A DNA stretch of 64,000 bases. It comes from Oscillibacter sp. PC13. GTDB lineage: Bacteria; Bacillota; Clostridia; Oscillospirales; Oscillospiraceae. The stretch lies in assembly GCF_900115635.1 (NCBI RefSeq), contig NZ_FOXE01000007.1, forward strand, positions 89,560-153,559. The letters run 5' to 3'. Under the pieces are notes generated by a model. That model ran no database searches, was not told the DNA's origin, and was given only the letters and a program-made list of their open reading frames with translations. Positions 53,130 through 61,470 of the stretch are shown here, piece after piece. The translations under genes and the position numbers were made by a program. Within the stretch, counting starts at the first letter, position 1; every line of letters begins with the position of its first letter.

Positions 53130-54074
53130 TTATCTGCCGCAGAAGTTCTTTGCCGTTTCCACAATATGCTCCGAGCTAAGGCCGAACTGCTTCAGCAGAT
53201 CTGCCGCAGGGCCGGAGTGTCCATACTCGTCATTCACACCGATGCGGCGCACGGGAGTGGGGCACTTCTCACTGAGCAAGGCACATACGGCTTCGCCCAG
53301 GCCGCCGATGATGCTGTGCTCCTCACAGGTGATGATTTTTCCGCAGTCCTGCGCGGCCTTGAGCACCAGTGCTTCGTCCAGAGGTTTAATCGTGCACAGG
53401 TTGATAACCCGGGCAGAGATTCCAGCCGCAGTCAGTGCCTTGCCGGCCTCCACAGCCTCATTCACCATCAGTCCGGTAGCCAGAATGGCCACATCTGTAC
53501 CATCCTGCAGCACCTCCCCCTTTCCGATCTCAAAGGTAAAGGTACCCGCATCGTGGAAAACAGGAACTGCCAGCCGGCCAAAGCGCAGGTAGACCGGCCC
53601 CTGGTAGGCATAGGCTGCCCGTACGGCGGCCCTGGCCTCCACATCATCGGAGGGGCACATCACCACCATGCCAGGAATGGACCGCATCAGTGCAAAGTCC
53701 TCGCAGCATTGGTGAGAGGCCCCGTCCTCGCCCACGGAAATACCGCCATGGGTTGCACCAATTTTTACATTCAGATGGGGATATCCTACGCTGTTGCGAA
53801 TCTGCTCGAAAGCCCGGCCGGCGGCAAACATGGCAAAGCTGGACGCAAACGGCACCAGCCCCATGGTAGATGCCCCTGCTGCCGCGCCGATCATGTTGCC
53901 CTCGGCAATGCCGCAGTCAAAATGACGGTTTGGAAATGCCTTCTTAAAGGTGGCAGTTTTGGTGGCGCCCGCCAAGTCCGCGTCAAATACGATCAGATCC
54001 TCATGCTCCGCCCCCAGCTCCGCCAGTGCATTGCCATAGCTGTCCCGGGTAGCAATCTTCTTCACATCTGCCAT
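53130..54074 (-). CDS. tktB: Transketolase, C-terminal subunit
   Basis: A 314-residue subunit with the pyrimidine-binding and C-terminal domains of a transketolase split into two genes. ATG 54074 follows GGAGGGG. Visible: DADLAGATKT (about 31-40), GIAEGNMIGAAAGAS with the conserved catalytic Glu (about 57-71), THGGISVGEDGASHQ (about 108-122) and the C-terminal GIGVNDEYGHSG. It pairs with the N-terminal subunit one base upstream. It acts in the non-oxidative pentose phosphate pathway, moving two-carbon units. Confidence 0.93.
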   Translation of the reverse strand: MADVKKIATRDSYGNALAELGAEHEDLIVFDADLAGATKTATFKKAFPNRHFDCGIAEGNMIGAAAGASTMGLVPFASSFAMFAAGRAFEQIRNSVGYPHLNVKIGATHGGISVGEDGASHQCCEDFALMRSIPGMVVMCPSDDVEARAAVRAAYAYQGPVYLRFGRLAVPVFHDAGTFTFEIGKGEVLQDGTDVAILATGLMVNEAVEAGKALTAAGISARVINLCTIKPLDEALVLKAAQDCGKIITCEEHSIIGGLGEAVCALLSEKCPTPVRRIGVNDEYGHSGPAADLLKQFGLSSEHIVETAKNFCGR

Positions 54075-54075
54075 G

Positions 54076-54921
54076 TTACATCCCCTCCACTTCTGCCAAC
54101 TGAGCGGAAAGCTCCTTCATGGCGATTTCAAATTCTTCATCGTTCGGTGCCTTGCCGTGCCAGCCGGCCTGGTTTTCCATATAGCTGACGCCCTTGCCCT
54201 TTACCGTTTTCATCACAATGGCAAACGGCATACCCGTTGTCTCCTTCGCTTTGGCAAAAGCTGTCTCCATTTGATCAAAGTCATGGCCGTCAATTTCTGC
54301 CACCCCAAAGCCAAATGACCGCAGTTTCTCCGGAATGGGATACGGGTTCATGACGTCTGCTACATTGCCGTCAATCTGAAGGCCGTTGTTATCAATGATG
54401 ACGCACAGATTGTCCAGCTTGTAGTGGTTCGCAAACATCAATGCCTCCCATACCTGGCCCTCCTGAATTTCACCATCACCCAGCAGTGCATATACCCGAC
54501 AGCTCTTCCCCTGATACTTGGCTGCCAGCGCCATGCCGACTGCCGTGGAAATTCCCTGGCCAAGGGAGCCGGTGGACATATCCACCCCCGGAGTCAGATT
54601 CATGTTAGGGTGGCCCTGAAGATAACTGCCGATATGCCGCAGGGTCAGCAGATCCTTCTCCGGGAAAAACCCGCGCAGGGCCAAGGCCGCATACAGTCCA
54701 GGGGCCGTATGACCCTTGGACAGAACAAACCGGTCCCGATCCTCCCACTGTGGGTTTTGGGGATCGACATGCAGTTCTCTAAAATACAGATACGTAAACA
54801 GGTCTGCCGCAGACAAACTGCCGCCCGGGTGTCCGGCTTTGGCCGCATGAACCCCCTCGACGGCACCCATCCGCACTTTGCAGGCTGTCGCCATCAGTTG
54901 TTTTTTCTCACTCGTTGTCAT
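54076..54921 (-). CDS. tktA: Transketolase, N-terminal subunit
   Basis: A 281-residue subunit holding the TPP diphosphate domain. KAGHPGGSLSAADLFTYLYF (about 26-45), SKGHTAPGLYAALALRG (about 68-84), GSLGQGISTAVGMALAAK and the TPP motif GDGEIQEGQVWEALMFANHYKLDNLCVIIDNNG (about 149-181) are all present. ATG 54921 follows TGGAGGA. Split transketolases like this are common in Clostridia and archaea; the pair together equals one full-length enzyme (about 600 residues). Confidence 0.95.
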   Translation of the reverse strand: MTTSEKKQLMATACKVRMGAVEGVHAAKAGHPGGSLSAADLFTYLYFRELHVDPQNPQWEDRDRFVLSKGHTAPGLYAALALRGFFPEKDLLTLRHIGSYLQGHPNMNLTPGVDMSTGSLGQGISTAVGMALAAKYQGKSCRVYALLGDGEIQEGQVWEALMFANHYKLDNLCVIIDNNGLQIDGNVADVMNPYPIPEKLRSFGFGVAEIDGHDFDQMETAFAKAKETTGMPFAIVMKTVKGKGVSYMENQAGWHGKAPNDEEFEIAMKELSAQLAEVEGM

Positions 54922-54968
54922 AAACGTCCTCCATTTCCGGTTCAGGACCGAAGATAGTCATAGTTTGT

Positions 54969-54997
54969 ATTATATGCCCACCTTTCTAAAAACACAA
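54969..54997 (-). promoter_or_regulatory. Promoter of the transketolase operon
   Basis: Minus strand: TTGTGT (54992-54997), 17-base spacer, TATAAT (54969-54974), about 48 bases before the ATG. Confidence 0.7.
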
Positions 54998-55160
54998 TAG
55001 GAAACCGGTCCCCGGTACAGCGGATCCCTGCTTTCAAAAGCAGTATCGTGCAGGCTTTTCCATGTTTTCTGCCGTACTGCTCCCGCCCCATTTGTGCATC
55101 ACGTATAGAAATGCGGTAGTTTTTTTCCTTTTTCTGTTTATTTAAGCACCAAATTACCGA

Positions 55161-55189
55161 TTGACTTTGCCGCTTTGGTCCGCTAAAAT
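55161..55189 (+). promoter_or_regulatory. Promoter of the small membrane protein gene (and perhaps liv)
   Basis: TTGACT (55161-55166), 17-base spacer, TAAAAT (55184-55189), 47 bases before the ATG at 55237. No separate promoter is evident for livJ. Confidence 0.65.
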
Positions 55190-55236
55190 ATAGACAATTG
55201 AAGTGCACACGAATTTTTGAGAGAGGAGTTGCTGTT

Positions 55237-55497
55237 ATGACCGGTTTTGAAAGCAATCAGTCTATGATGTATTGTGCGTCTGCCAGTCATGCAGAGGCTT
55301 CTTCTTTCTGCGCGAATTTTGCTTCTGCCAACTTCATTTCTCTGATTCTGGACGCCATTGTGGCGTCCATTATTATTTGCGTCCTGTTGGGCTTAGTATC
55401 CGTTCTGGCTTTGGTACTTTCCCTGCTGGTACTGGTACAGCTGAATCTGCTGGTATGCAGAAAAATAAAAATGCCTAAGATGCGAATGTGCGCGTAA
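55237..55497 (+). CDS. Small membrane protein of unknown function
   Basis: An 86-residue protein. ATG 55237 (MTGFESNQSMMYCASASHAE) follows GAGAGGAG. Residues 1-30 are polar with two Cys. A long hydrophobic stretch at about 33-74 (ISLILDAIVASIIICVLLGLVSVLALVLSLLVLVQLNLLV) can form two helices, and a basic tail with Lys/Met follows. No family is recognised. It lies 80 bases before livJ with a terminator between, and has a good promoter. It may be a regulator or leader of the liv operon, or independent of it. Confidence 0.6.
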   Translation: MTGFESNQSMMYCASASHAEASSFCANFASANFISLILDAIVASIIICVLLGLVSVLALVLSLLVLVQLNLLVCRKIKMPKMRMCA

Positions 55498-55507
55498 CTG
55501 TGATACA

Positions 55508-55547
55508 GGAAAGCGGCTCCGCTCTGACGGCGGGGCCGCTTTTTGTA
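55508..55547 (+). terminator. Terminator or attenuator before livJ
   Basis: AAAGCGGC-T-CCGC (55510-55522) / GCGG-G-GCCGCTTT (55530-55542) followed by TTTTT. It ends only about 33 bases before the livJ ATG, so livJ must be read through it unless there is a promoter I cannot see. Confidence 0.75.
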
Positions 55548-55578
55548 TAAAAACTCTTATCAAAGAAGGAGAACTACG

Positions 55579-56775
55579 ATGAAGAAGAAGTTAATCAGTC
55601 TCATGCTGGCTTTTGCCATGGCACTGTCCCTGGCTGCCTGCGGCAGTGACAGCGGCAGCACCAGTGCCCCTGCCGACTCCGGCGATACTGCCGACAAAAG
55701 CGCAACCGATGCGGCCGTTTTCAAGTTGGGCGGTACCGGTCCTCTGACCGGTGGAGCCGCTATCTACGGCACCGCTGCCAAAAACGGTGCTCAAATCGCC
55801 GTGGATGAAATCAACGCCAGCGACAGCACCATCAAGTTTGAACTGAAGTACGAGGATGATACCCATGATGCCGAGAAGGCCGTCAACGCATACAATGCAC
55901 TGAAGGACTGGGGCATGCAGATCTCCCTTGGTTCCGTTACCTCCAAGCCCTGCGAGGCAACCTCTGCTGAGACCTATGCCGATCGCATTTTCGCCCTGAC
56001 GCCCTCCGCTTCCTCCACTGCCACTACCGAGGGGAAGGACAACATGTTCCAGATGTGCTTCATGGACCCCAACCAGGGTTCTGCCTCTGCCCAGTACATT
56101 GCCGACAAGGCACTGGGCACCAAGATCGCCATTATCTGGAAGAACGATGACGTATACTCCAAGGGCATCCATGACACCTTTGTTGAAAAGGCCGCCGAGC
56201 TGAATCTGGCGGTTGTCTCCGACACTACCTTCGCTGACGGCAACGATACCGACTTCTCTGTCCAGCTGGCAGATGCCCAGACCAACGGTGCCGATCTGGT
56301 ATTCCTGCCCATGTACTATCAGCCCGCTTCTTTGATCTTTGCTCAGGCAAACTCCATGGGCTATGCGCCCACATGGTTTGGCGTGGACGGCATGGACGGC
56401 ATTTTGACCATGGAGGGTTTTGATTCCTCTCTGGCTGAAGGCGTCATGCTTTTGACCCCCTTCAACGCCGATGCCACTGATGAAAAGACCGCTGCTTTCG
56501 TCGCAGAGTATCAAAACCGCTTCGGCGAGGTTCCCAACCAGTTTGCTGCCGACGCCTATGACTGTGTCTACGCCTACAAGCAGGCTTTGGAAGCTGCCGG
56601 CGCCACTCCCGATATGAGTGCTGAGGAACTGTGCGATCTGATGATCGAGCAGTTCACCTCCATGACCTTCGACGGTCTCACCGGCGCCGGCATGACCTGG
56701 GATGCCAGCGGCGCTGTCTCCAAGAGCCCCAAGGGAATGGTCATTGAGAACGGCGGCTATGTCGGTCTCGACTAA
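55579..56775 (+). CDS. livJ: Branched-chain amino-acid ABC transporter, binding protein
   Basis: A 398-residue lipoprotein. ATG 55579 (MKKKLISLMLAFAMALSLAACGSD) follows AAGAAGGAGA; the lipobox is LAAC (Cys 21). After a Ser/Asp/Thr-rich linker comes the type I periplasmic-binding fold (FKLGGTGPLTGGAAIYGTAAKNGAQIAVDEINA near 53-85, FADGNDTDFSVQLADAQTNGADLVFLP). It captures Leu/Ile/Val or related amino acids outside the membrane for LivHMGF. The five-gene order is the standard liv operon. Confidence 0.94.
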   Translation: MKKKLISLMLAFAMALSLAACGSDSGSTSAPADSGDTADKSATDAAVFKLGGTGPLTGGAAIYGTAAKNGAQIAVDEINASDSTIKFELKYEDDTHDAEKAVNAYNALKDWGMQISLGSVTSKPCEATSAETYADRIFALTPSASSTATTEGKDNMFQMCFMDPNQGSASAQYIADKALGTKIAIIWKNDDVYSKGIHDTFVEKAAELNLAVVSDTTFADGNDTDFSVQLADAQTNGADLVFLPMYYQPASLIFAQANSMGYAPTWFGVDGMDGILTMEGFDSSLAEGVMLLTPFNADATDEKTAAFVAEYQNRFGEVPNQFAADAYDCVYAYKQALEAAGATPDMSAEELCDLMIEQFTSMTFDGLTGAGMTWDASGAVSKSPKGMVIENGGYVGLD

Positions 56776-56796
56776 TTAAAACATCGCATTTCCCGG

Positions 56797-56893
56797 AAGG
56801 GGCATGGGAGATATCTTCTCCCGTGCCCCGGCACCGGGCGATCAGTGCGTATCTGAAAAGCGCCGGCATTGGACCGGTACTTTTCAGATACGC
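56797..56893 (+). repeat. Two large hairpins between livJ and livH
   Basis: Hairpin 1: GGGGCATGGGAGA (56799-56811) / TCTCCCGTGCCCC (56817-56829) with one G-U pair. Hairpin 2: GCGTATCTGAAAAG (56847-56860) / CTTTTCAGATACGC (56880-56893) with an inner CCGG pair. Neither has a T run. Such structures after a binding-protein gene usually stabilise its mRNA and lower expression of the membrane genes. Confidence 0.65.
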
Positions 56894-56954
56894 TCTGGCC
56901 CGTTTATGGGACTCGCTACCCTCACTTCCAAATTTGAACTCAAGAGGTGTGTCA

Positions 56955-57881
56955 ATGACTTTCTTAAACTTTTTAATCAGCGGAATCAGTCTGGGCAGCA
57001 TCTACGCCATCATTGCATTGGGCTATACCATGGTTTACGGCATTGCCAAGATGCTGAACTTCGCCCATGGTGATGTCATCATGGTGGGCGCTTACATCTG
57101 TTTTTTCGCCATCTCCCGCTTCTCTCTTCCGCCTCTGGTTGGAATTCTCCTGGCCATGCTGCTGTGCACTGTTCTGGGAATCGTGGTGGAGCGTCTGGCC
57201 TATAAGCCGCTGCGTTCCGCCCCCTCCTTGGCCGTGCTGATTACCGCCATCGGTGTCAGCTATTTCCTGCAGAATGCGGCGCTGCTTTTGTGGTCCTCCA
57301 GCCCCAAGGTCTTCCCCAATTTCTTTACGGTTACACAGAGCCCCGCACCCGACGGCACTGCCGAACAAACGGTCCGCACCGGAATTGAGCTGTTCGGCGG
57401 GCAGCTGAAAATTTCTTTTGTCACCATCGTCACCATCGCTACCTGTATCATCATCATGCTGGCGCTGACCTGGTTCACCGGCCGCACAAAAATGGGTAAG
57501 GCTATGCGAGCCTGCTCCGAAGACAAGGGTGCGGCCCAACTGATGGGCATCAACGTTGACGCCACCATCTCTATGACCTTTGCCATCGGATCCGGCCTTG
57601 CTGCCATTGCTGGTGTGCTGCTGTGCTCCGCCTATCCTACCCTTGTTCCCACCACTGGCTCCATGCCCGGCATCAAGGCTTTTACGGCGGCAGTATTCGG
57701 CGGTATCGGCTCCATCCCCGGCGCCCTGCTGGGCGGCTTGCTGCTGGGGCTGATTGAGATTCTTGCCAAGGCATATATCTCTACACAACTGTCCGACGCA
57801 GTTGTGTTTGCCGTGCTGATTGTGGTGCTGCTGGTCAAGCCTGCGGGCCTTCTGGGCAAGCAGGTCCGCGAAAAAGTGTAA
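56955..57881 (+). CDS. livH: Branched-chain amino-acid ABC permease LivH
   Basis: A 308-residue inner-membrane permease with eight or so helices. ATG 56955 (MTFLNFLISGISLGSIYAIIALGYTMVYG) follows AAGAGGTG; the in-frame upstream extension runs through the hairpins and is rejected. Family hallmarks: KMLNFAHGDVIMVGAY (about 37-52), the EAA-like coupling segment MGKAMRACSEDKGAAQLMGIN (about 180-200), and AVFGGIGSIPGALLGGLLLGLIE (about 248-270). Forms the pore with LivM. Confidence 0.95.
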   Translation: MTFLNFLISGISLGSIYAIIALGYTMVYGIAKMLNFAHGDVIMVGAYICFFAISRFSLPPLVGILLAMLLCTVLGIVVERLAYKPLRSAPSLAVLITAIGVSYFLQNAALLLWSSSPKVFPNFFTVTQSPAPDGTAEQTVRTGIELFGGQLKISFVTIVTIATCIIIMLALTWFTGRTKMGKAMRACSEDKGAAQLMGINVDATISMTFAIGSGLAAIAGVLLCSAYPTLVPTTGSMPGIKAFTAAVFGGIGSIPGALLGGLLLGLIEILAKAYISTQLSDAVVFAVLIVVLLVKPAGLLGKQVREKV

Positions 57882-57894
57882 GGAGGATGCGAAG

Positions 57895-58962
57895 ATGACA
57901 ATGAAACTCAAAAAGCTGAGCAAAACCTCCCGCCGGAATTATCTGACCTATGCGCTGGTGATTTTGGCCTTTGTGCTTCTCCAGATTCTAAGCGGCACCG
58001 GTTCCATCAGCTCCTCTCTGAAGGGCATGCTGGTTCCTATCTGTGCCTATGTGGTCATGGCAATCTCACTGAACCTAACGGTCGGTGTGCTGGGTGAGCT
58101 GTCCCTGGGTCATGCGGGCTTTATGAGCATGGGCGCTTTCACCGGTACCGCGGCAGCCATTGCTTTGCAGAATGTGATTCCGATTGCACCACTGCGGCTC
58201 GCTGTTGCCATGGCCATTGGCGCTGCCTTTGCAGCCCTTGCCGGTTTTCTCATCGGCATTCCGGTTCTGCGGCTGAAAGGCGACTATCTGGCCATCGTCA
58301 CACTGGCCTTTGGTGAAATCATCAAAAGTATTTTCAACAATCTCTATGTGGGCATGGACAGTGAAGGCCTGCACTTTAGTCTCTTGAGCGACAACACCAA
58401 CCTGCTTGACGGCGGTAAATTGATTATTGGAGGCCCCATGGGTATTGGCGGCATTCAGAAGATCTCCACCTTTGCTGCCGGCTTTATTTTGGTGATGCTG
58501 ACGTTGATGATTGTGTTCAACCTTGTCAACAGCCGGGCTGGCCGGGCCATCATGGCCGTCCGCGACAATCGCATTGCGGCAGAGAGCATCGGCGTGAACA
58601 TCACCAAGTATAAGATGATGGCCTTTGTTACCTCCGCCGCCTTGGCGGGTGCCGCCGGTTCCCTTTTCGCCATGAATTACTCCACCATTGTCGCCAACAA
58701 GTTCGATTTCAACACCTCCATTCTGGTGCTGGTGTTTGTGGTGCTGGGCGGCCTCGGCAATATGCTGGGCTCCATCGTTGCGGCCGCGGCCCTCACCATT
58801 CTCCCGGAGGCCCTGCGCCAGTTCTCCGACTATCGGATGCTCGTCTATGCCATCGTGCTGATTCTGGTGATGCTGGCTACCAACAATCCCACCCTGCGGT
58901 CTTATCTGGACCGGGCCAAGGCCGCCGTCACCGGCAAGGGACGCAAAAAGGAGGCTGTCTGA
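57895..58962 (+). CDS. livM: Branched-chain amino-acid ABC permease LivM
   Basis: A 355-residue permease. ATG 57895 (MTMKLKKLSKTSRRNY) follows AAGGAGGA. About ten helices. The family motifs are LGELSLGHAGFMSMGAFTG (about 65-83), GDYLAIVTLAFGEIIKSIF (about 129-147), the coupling segment GRAIMAVRDNRIAAESIGVN (about 217-236), and VVLGGLGNMLGSIVAA. The basic C-terminal tail (KAAVTGKGRKKEAV) is cytoplasmic. It pairs with LivH and overlaps neither neighbour; livG begins two bases after its stop. Confidence 0.95.
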   Translation: MTMKLKKLSKTSRRNYLTYALVILAFVLLQILSGTGSISSSLKGMLVPICAYVVMAISLNLTVGVLGELSLGHAGFMSMGAFTGTAAAIALQNVIPIAPLRLAVAMAIGAAFAALAGFLIGIPVLRLKGDYLAIVTLAFGEIIKSIFNNLYVGMDSEGLHFSLLSDNTNLLDGGKLIIGGPMGIGGIQKISTFAAGFILVMLTLMIVFNLVNSRAGRAIMAVRDNRIAAESIGVNITKYKMMAFVTSAALAGAAGSLFAMNYSTIVANKFDFNTSILVLVFVVLGGLGNMLGSIVAAAALTILPEALRQFSDYRMLVYAIVLILVMLATNNPTLRSYLDRAKAAVTGKGRKKEAV

Positions 58963-58963
58963 C

Positions 58964-59797
58964 ATGTTTTCCAAACTGGTTCCCGTCCCCTCCGGAAGCA
59001 TGATTCCGGACCGGGACATTGACAAAAAGCCCATTCTGGAGTGCATCAATCTCGGCATTACCTTCGGCGGTTTAAAGGCTGTAGAGGACTTCAACCTGAC
59101 GATTGGCCGCACGGAGATTGCCGGTCTCATCGGCCCCAACGGCGCCGGCAAAACCACAGTGTTCAATCTGCTGACCAAGGTCTATCAGCCCACCAAGGGC
59201 ACCATTCTTCTGGACGGGCAGGACACGCACGGCATGGACACCATCCATGTAAACCGGGCGGGTATCGCCCGGACCTTCCAGAACATCCGCCTGTTTGATA
59301 AGCTGACGGTAGAGGAAAACGTAAAGGTCGGCATGGACACCCAGATGCACTACAGTATGTGGGACGGCATTTTCCGTCTGCCCGGCTACTGGAAAGAGGA
59401 AAAGACCGCCCATGAGCGTGCTCTGGAGCTGCTGTCCATCTTTGATATGCAGGATTTGGCACATGTACGGGCCGGTTCCCTGCCCTACGGTGCCCAGCGC
59501 CGGCTGGAAATCGTCCGGGCGCTGGCCACAAACCCCTCTCTCCTGCTGCTGGACGAACCCGCGGCGGGCATGAACCCCTCGGAAACAGCCGAGCTGATGG
59601 AGAACATCCGGAAAATCCGGGACACCTTCCAGATCGCCGTGCTGCTGATTGAGCACGATATGAATCTGGTGATGAACATCTGCGAGGGCATCTGCGTGCT
59701 GAACTTCGGCCGCGTCATCGCCAAGGGCAGTCCGGCGGACATCCAGTCCAACCCGGCGGTCATTGAGGCATATCTCGGCAAGCAGAAGGAGGCGTGA
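58964..59797 (+). CDS. livG: Branched-chain amino-acid ABC ATPase LivG
   Basis: A 277-residue ABC ATPase. Walker A GPNGAGKTT (about 58-66), signature LPYGAQRRLEIVRA (about 170-183; the LivG variant of LSGGQ), Walker B LLLLDEPAAGM (about 192-202) and switch His in LIEHDMN (about 230). The insert between Walker A and the signature (RLFDKLTVEENVKVGMDTQMHYSMWDGIF) is typical of LivG. A 20-residue N-terminal extension before the domain is slightly longer than usual. Confidence 0.95.
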   Translation: MFSKLVPVPSGSMIPDRDIDKKPILECINLGITFGGLKAVEDFNLTIGRTEIAGLIGPNGAGKTTVFNLLTKVYQPTKGTILLDGQDTHGMDTIHVNRAGIARTFQNIRLFDKLTVEENVKVGMDTQMHYSMWDGIFRLPGYWKEEKTAHERALELLSIFDMQDLAHVRAGSLPYGAQRRLEIVRALATNPSLLLLDEPAAGMNPSETAELMENIRKIRDTFQIAVLLIEHDMNLVMNICEGICVLNFGRVIAKGSPADIQSNPAVIEAYLGKQKEA

Positions 59798-59800
59798 TCC

Positions 59801-60511
59801 ATGGAACCGATTTTAAAAGTTGACGACATTAACGTCTATTATGGCAGCATTCACGCGATCAAGGGAATTTCCTTTGAGGTCAACCAGGGTGAAATTGTTA
59901 CCTTGATTGGTGCCAATGGCGCTGGAAAATCCACCACATTGAACACCATCTCCGGGCTGCTTCACAGCAAAACCGGCTCCGTCTCGTTCATGGGAGAAAA
60001 CCTGGGGAAAATCTCTCCTCACAAAATCGTGGCGAAAGGCTTGGCCATGGTGCCTGAGGGCCGCCGGGTCTTTTTGCAGATGACCGTACAGGAGAATCTT
60101 GAAATGGGTGCTTATACCCAACCCGGATCCGGTGTGGATGCGGATTTGGAAAAAGTCTACCAGCAGTTTCCCCGCCTGAAGGAGCGGTACCGCCAGATCG
60201 CCGGTACCTTGTCCGGCGGCGAGCAGCAGATGTTGGCCATGGGACGGGCACTGATGAGCCATCCCAAGCTATTGATGCTGGACGAACCGTCTATGGGTCT
60301 TGCCCCCATCTTGGTGGAGCAGATTTTTGAGATCATTCAAAAACTCCATCAAAGTGGAACCACCATTCTGTTGGTCGAGCAGAACGCCCAGGCTGCACTG
60401 TCTGTCGCCAACCGCGGCTATGTTCTGGAGACCGGTAAGGTGGTTACTACCGGCACCGGAACCGAGCTTTTGGCATCTCCCGCTATTAAGAAGGCATATT
60501 TAGGCGGATAA
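59801..60511 (+). CDS. livF: Branched-chain amino-acid ABC ATPase LivF
   Basis: A 236-residue ABC ATPase. Walker A GANGAGKST (about 38-46), signature LSGGEQQMLAMGRALM (about 138-153), Walker B LLMLDEPSMGLAP (about 158-170) and VEQNAQAA switch region (about 194). ATG 59801 follows AAGGAGG in the end of livG. The PEGRRVFLQMTVQENLEMG segment is characteristic of LivF. Last gene of the operon, followed by a terminator. Confidence 0.95.
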   Translation: MEPILKVDDINVYYGSIHAIKGISFEVNQGEIVTLIGANGAGKSTTLNTISGLLHSKTGSVSFMGENLGKISPHKIVAKGLAMVPEGRRVFLQMTVQENLEMGAYTQPGSGVDADLEKVYQQFPRLKERYRQIAGTLSGGEQQMLAMGRALMSHPKLLMLDEPSMGLAPILVEQIFEIIQKLHQSGTTILLVEQNAQAALSVANRGYVLETGKVVTTGTGTELLASPAIKKAYLGG

Positions 60512-60579
60512 GCTGTCCACTCAACGCCTATCGCAGAGATAGGCGCCGCATCGCTCCATATGGGAAACTCTATATTTAG

Positions 60580-60614
60580 AGTAAAAGGACCGCCCAGTGG
60601 GCGGTCCTTTTATA
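60580..60614 (+). terminator. Terminator of the liv operon
   Basis: AAAAGGACCGCCC (60583-60595) / GGGCGGTCCTTTT (60599-60611). A smaller hairpin CGCCTATC / GATAGGCG lies just before it at about 60526-60545. Confidence 0.85.
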
Positions 60615-60636
60615 CGGACATTTTCCCTCTTTTTTA

Positions 60637-60664
60637 TTGCAATCCGCTTTTAATATGATATACT
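60637..60664 (+). promoter_or_regulatory. Possible promoter of the niaR-like gene
   Basis: TTGCAA (60637-60642), 16-base spacer, TATACT (60659-60664). The leader to the ATG at 60855 would be about 185 bases; I see no riboswitch or other gene in it. Confidence 0.5.
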
Positions 60665-60854
60665 GCTGTCATGACAGGCTGCTGCAAAACGGACTGCTGG
60701 TGGTCTATGACCCCGTACAATTTTTTGTCAAAATAGTCCATGCTACGGTTCTCCAGCGCAGCTGCCGATTGCATGCCGGCGCTGCGCTTCTCTTTTGACA
60801 GCGCACATCACACCTTCCGGCAGATGCCTGATTATGAAAGGATAGACATCCGAA

Positions 60855-61373
60855 ATGTATGCAAAAGAACGCCGTCAGGCAATCCAGACAATTTTACAAA
60901 AATCATCGCCCCAGCCTGTCAGCGCCACAGCATTGGCCCAGCAGCTCTCTGTCAGCAGACAAATTATTGTGGGGGACATCGCGCTTCTCAGGGCGGCTGG
61001 CGCTGATATCTCTGCCACGCCCAGGGGATATGTGATTCTCCCCGCTTCCAGTGGCTTTATTCGCCAAATCGCCGTGCAGCATAGTGCGGCACAAATGGAG
61101 ACAGAGCTGAATGCCATTGTTGACCAGGGCTGTACTGTTGTGGATGTGATTGTGGAGCATCCCATCTACGGACAGTTGACCGGCCCTCTGCAGCTTTCTA
61201 ACCGTTATGAGGTGGAACAGTTCATTGCCCGCTGCCGGAAGGCTGACGCACTTCCTTTGTCTGAACTAACGGAGGGCATTCATCTCCACACGCTCTCCTG
61301 TTCCAATGAGGATGTCTACCGTCGGGTCTGTTTACAGCTGCGTCAGTTAGGCATTTTATTAGAATCTATATAA
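60855..61373 (+). CDS. niaR: NiaR-like niacin-responsive repressor (HTH_11 plus 3H domain)
   Basis: A 172-residue regulator. N-terminal winged helix about 1-55 (RRQAIQTILQKSSPQPVSATALAQQLSVSRQIIVGDIALLRAAG, then GYVILP), C-terminal 3H domain about 72-170 with the metal/niacin-binding His in VDVIVEHPIYGQLTG (about 100) and in GIHLHTLSC (about 145-147). This is the architecture of NiaR (YrxA), which binds nicotinic acid and represses niacin salvage genes. ATG 60855 follows AAAGGATAG at a slightly long spacing. The palindrome over the next gene's promoter is its likely target. Confidence 0.85.
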   Translation: MYAKERRQAIQTILQKSSPQPVSATALAQQLSVSRQIIVGDIALLRAAGADISATPRGYVILPASSGFIRQIAVQHSAAQMETELNAIVDQGCTVVDVIVEHPIYGQLTGPLQLSNRYEVEQFIARCRKADALPLSELTEGIHLHTLSCSNEDVYRRVCLQLRQLGILLESI

Positions 61374-61377
61374 AGGG

Positions 61378-61406
61378 TTGACAAATTCTGATGCAGCAGG
61401 TAAGAT
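61378..61406 (+). promoter_or_regulatory. Promoter of the EIIC-like permease gene
   Basis: TTGACA (61378-61383), 17-base spacer, TAAGAT (61401-61406). The -10 box lies inside the left arm of the palindrome, so a bound repressor would block RNA polymerase. Confidence 0.8.
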
Positions 61407-61446
61407 GTAATTTACAGGTGTCAAGACACCTGTAAATTACATCTTA
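61401..61446 (+). promoter_or_regulatory. 46-bp palindromic operator, probable NiaR site
   Basis: Two perfect 22-base arms (61401-61422 and 61425-61446) around AA. The centre is TTTACAGGTGTC-AA-GACACCTGTAAA, and the outer part repeats TAAGATGTAA in mirror. No T run follows, so it is not a terminator. It covers the -10 box and start site. Confidence 0.8.
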
Positions 61447-61470
61447 TTACATATGAAGCAGGTGTTACCA

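Noticed and set aside
58964..59797. Possible loss of the ABC signature in LivG (LPYGA instead of LSGGQ)
   Set aside because: LPYGxQRRLEI is the normal form for LivG proteins, so nothing is broken.
61401..61446. Palindrome read as a terminator of the niaR-like gene
   Set aside because: No T run follows, and a good promoter overlaps the left arm.
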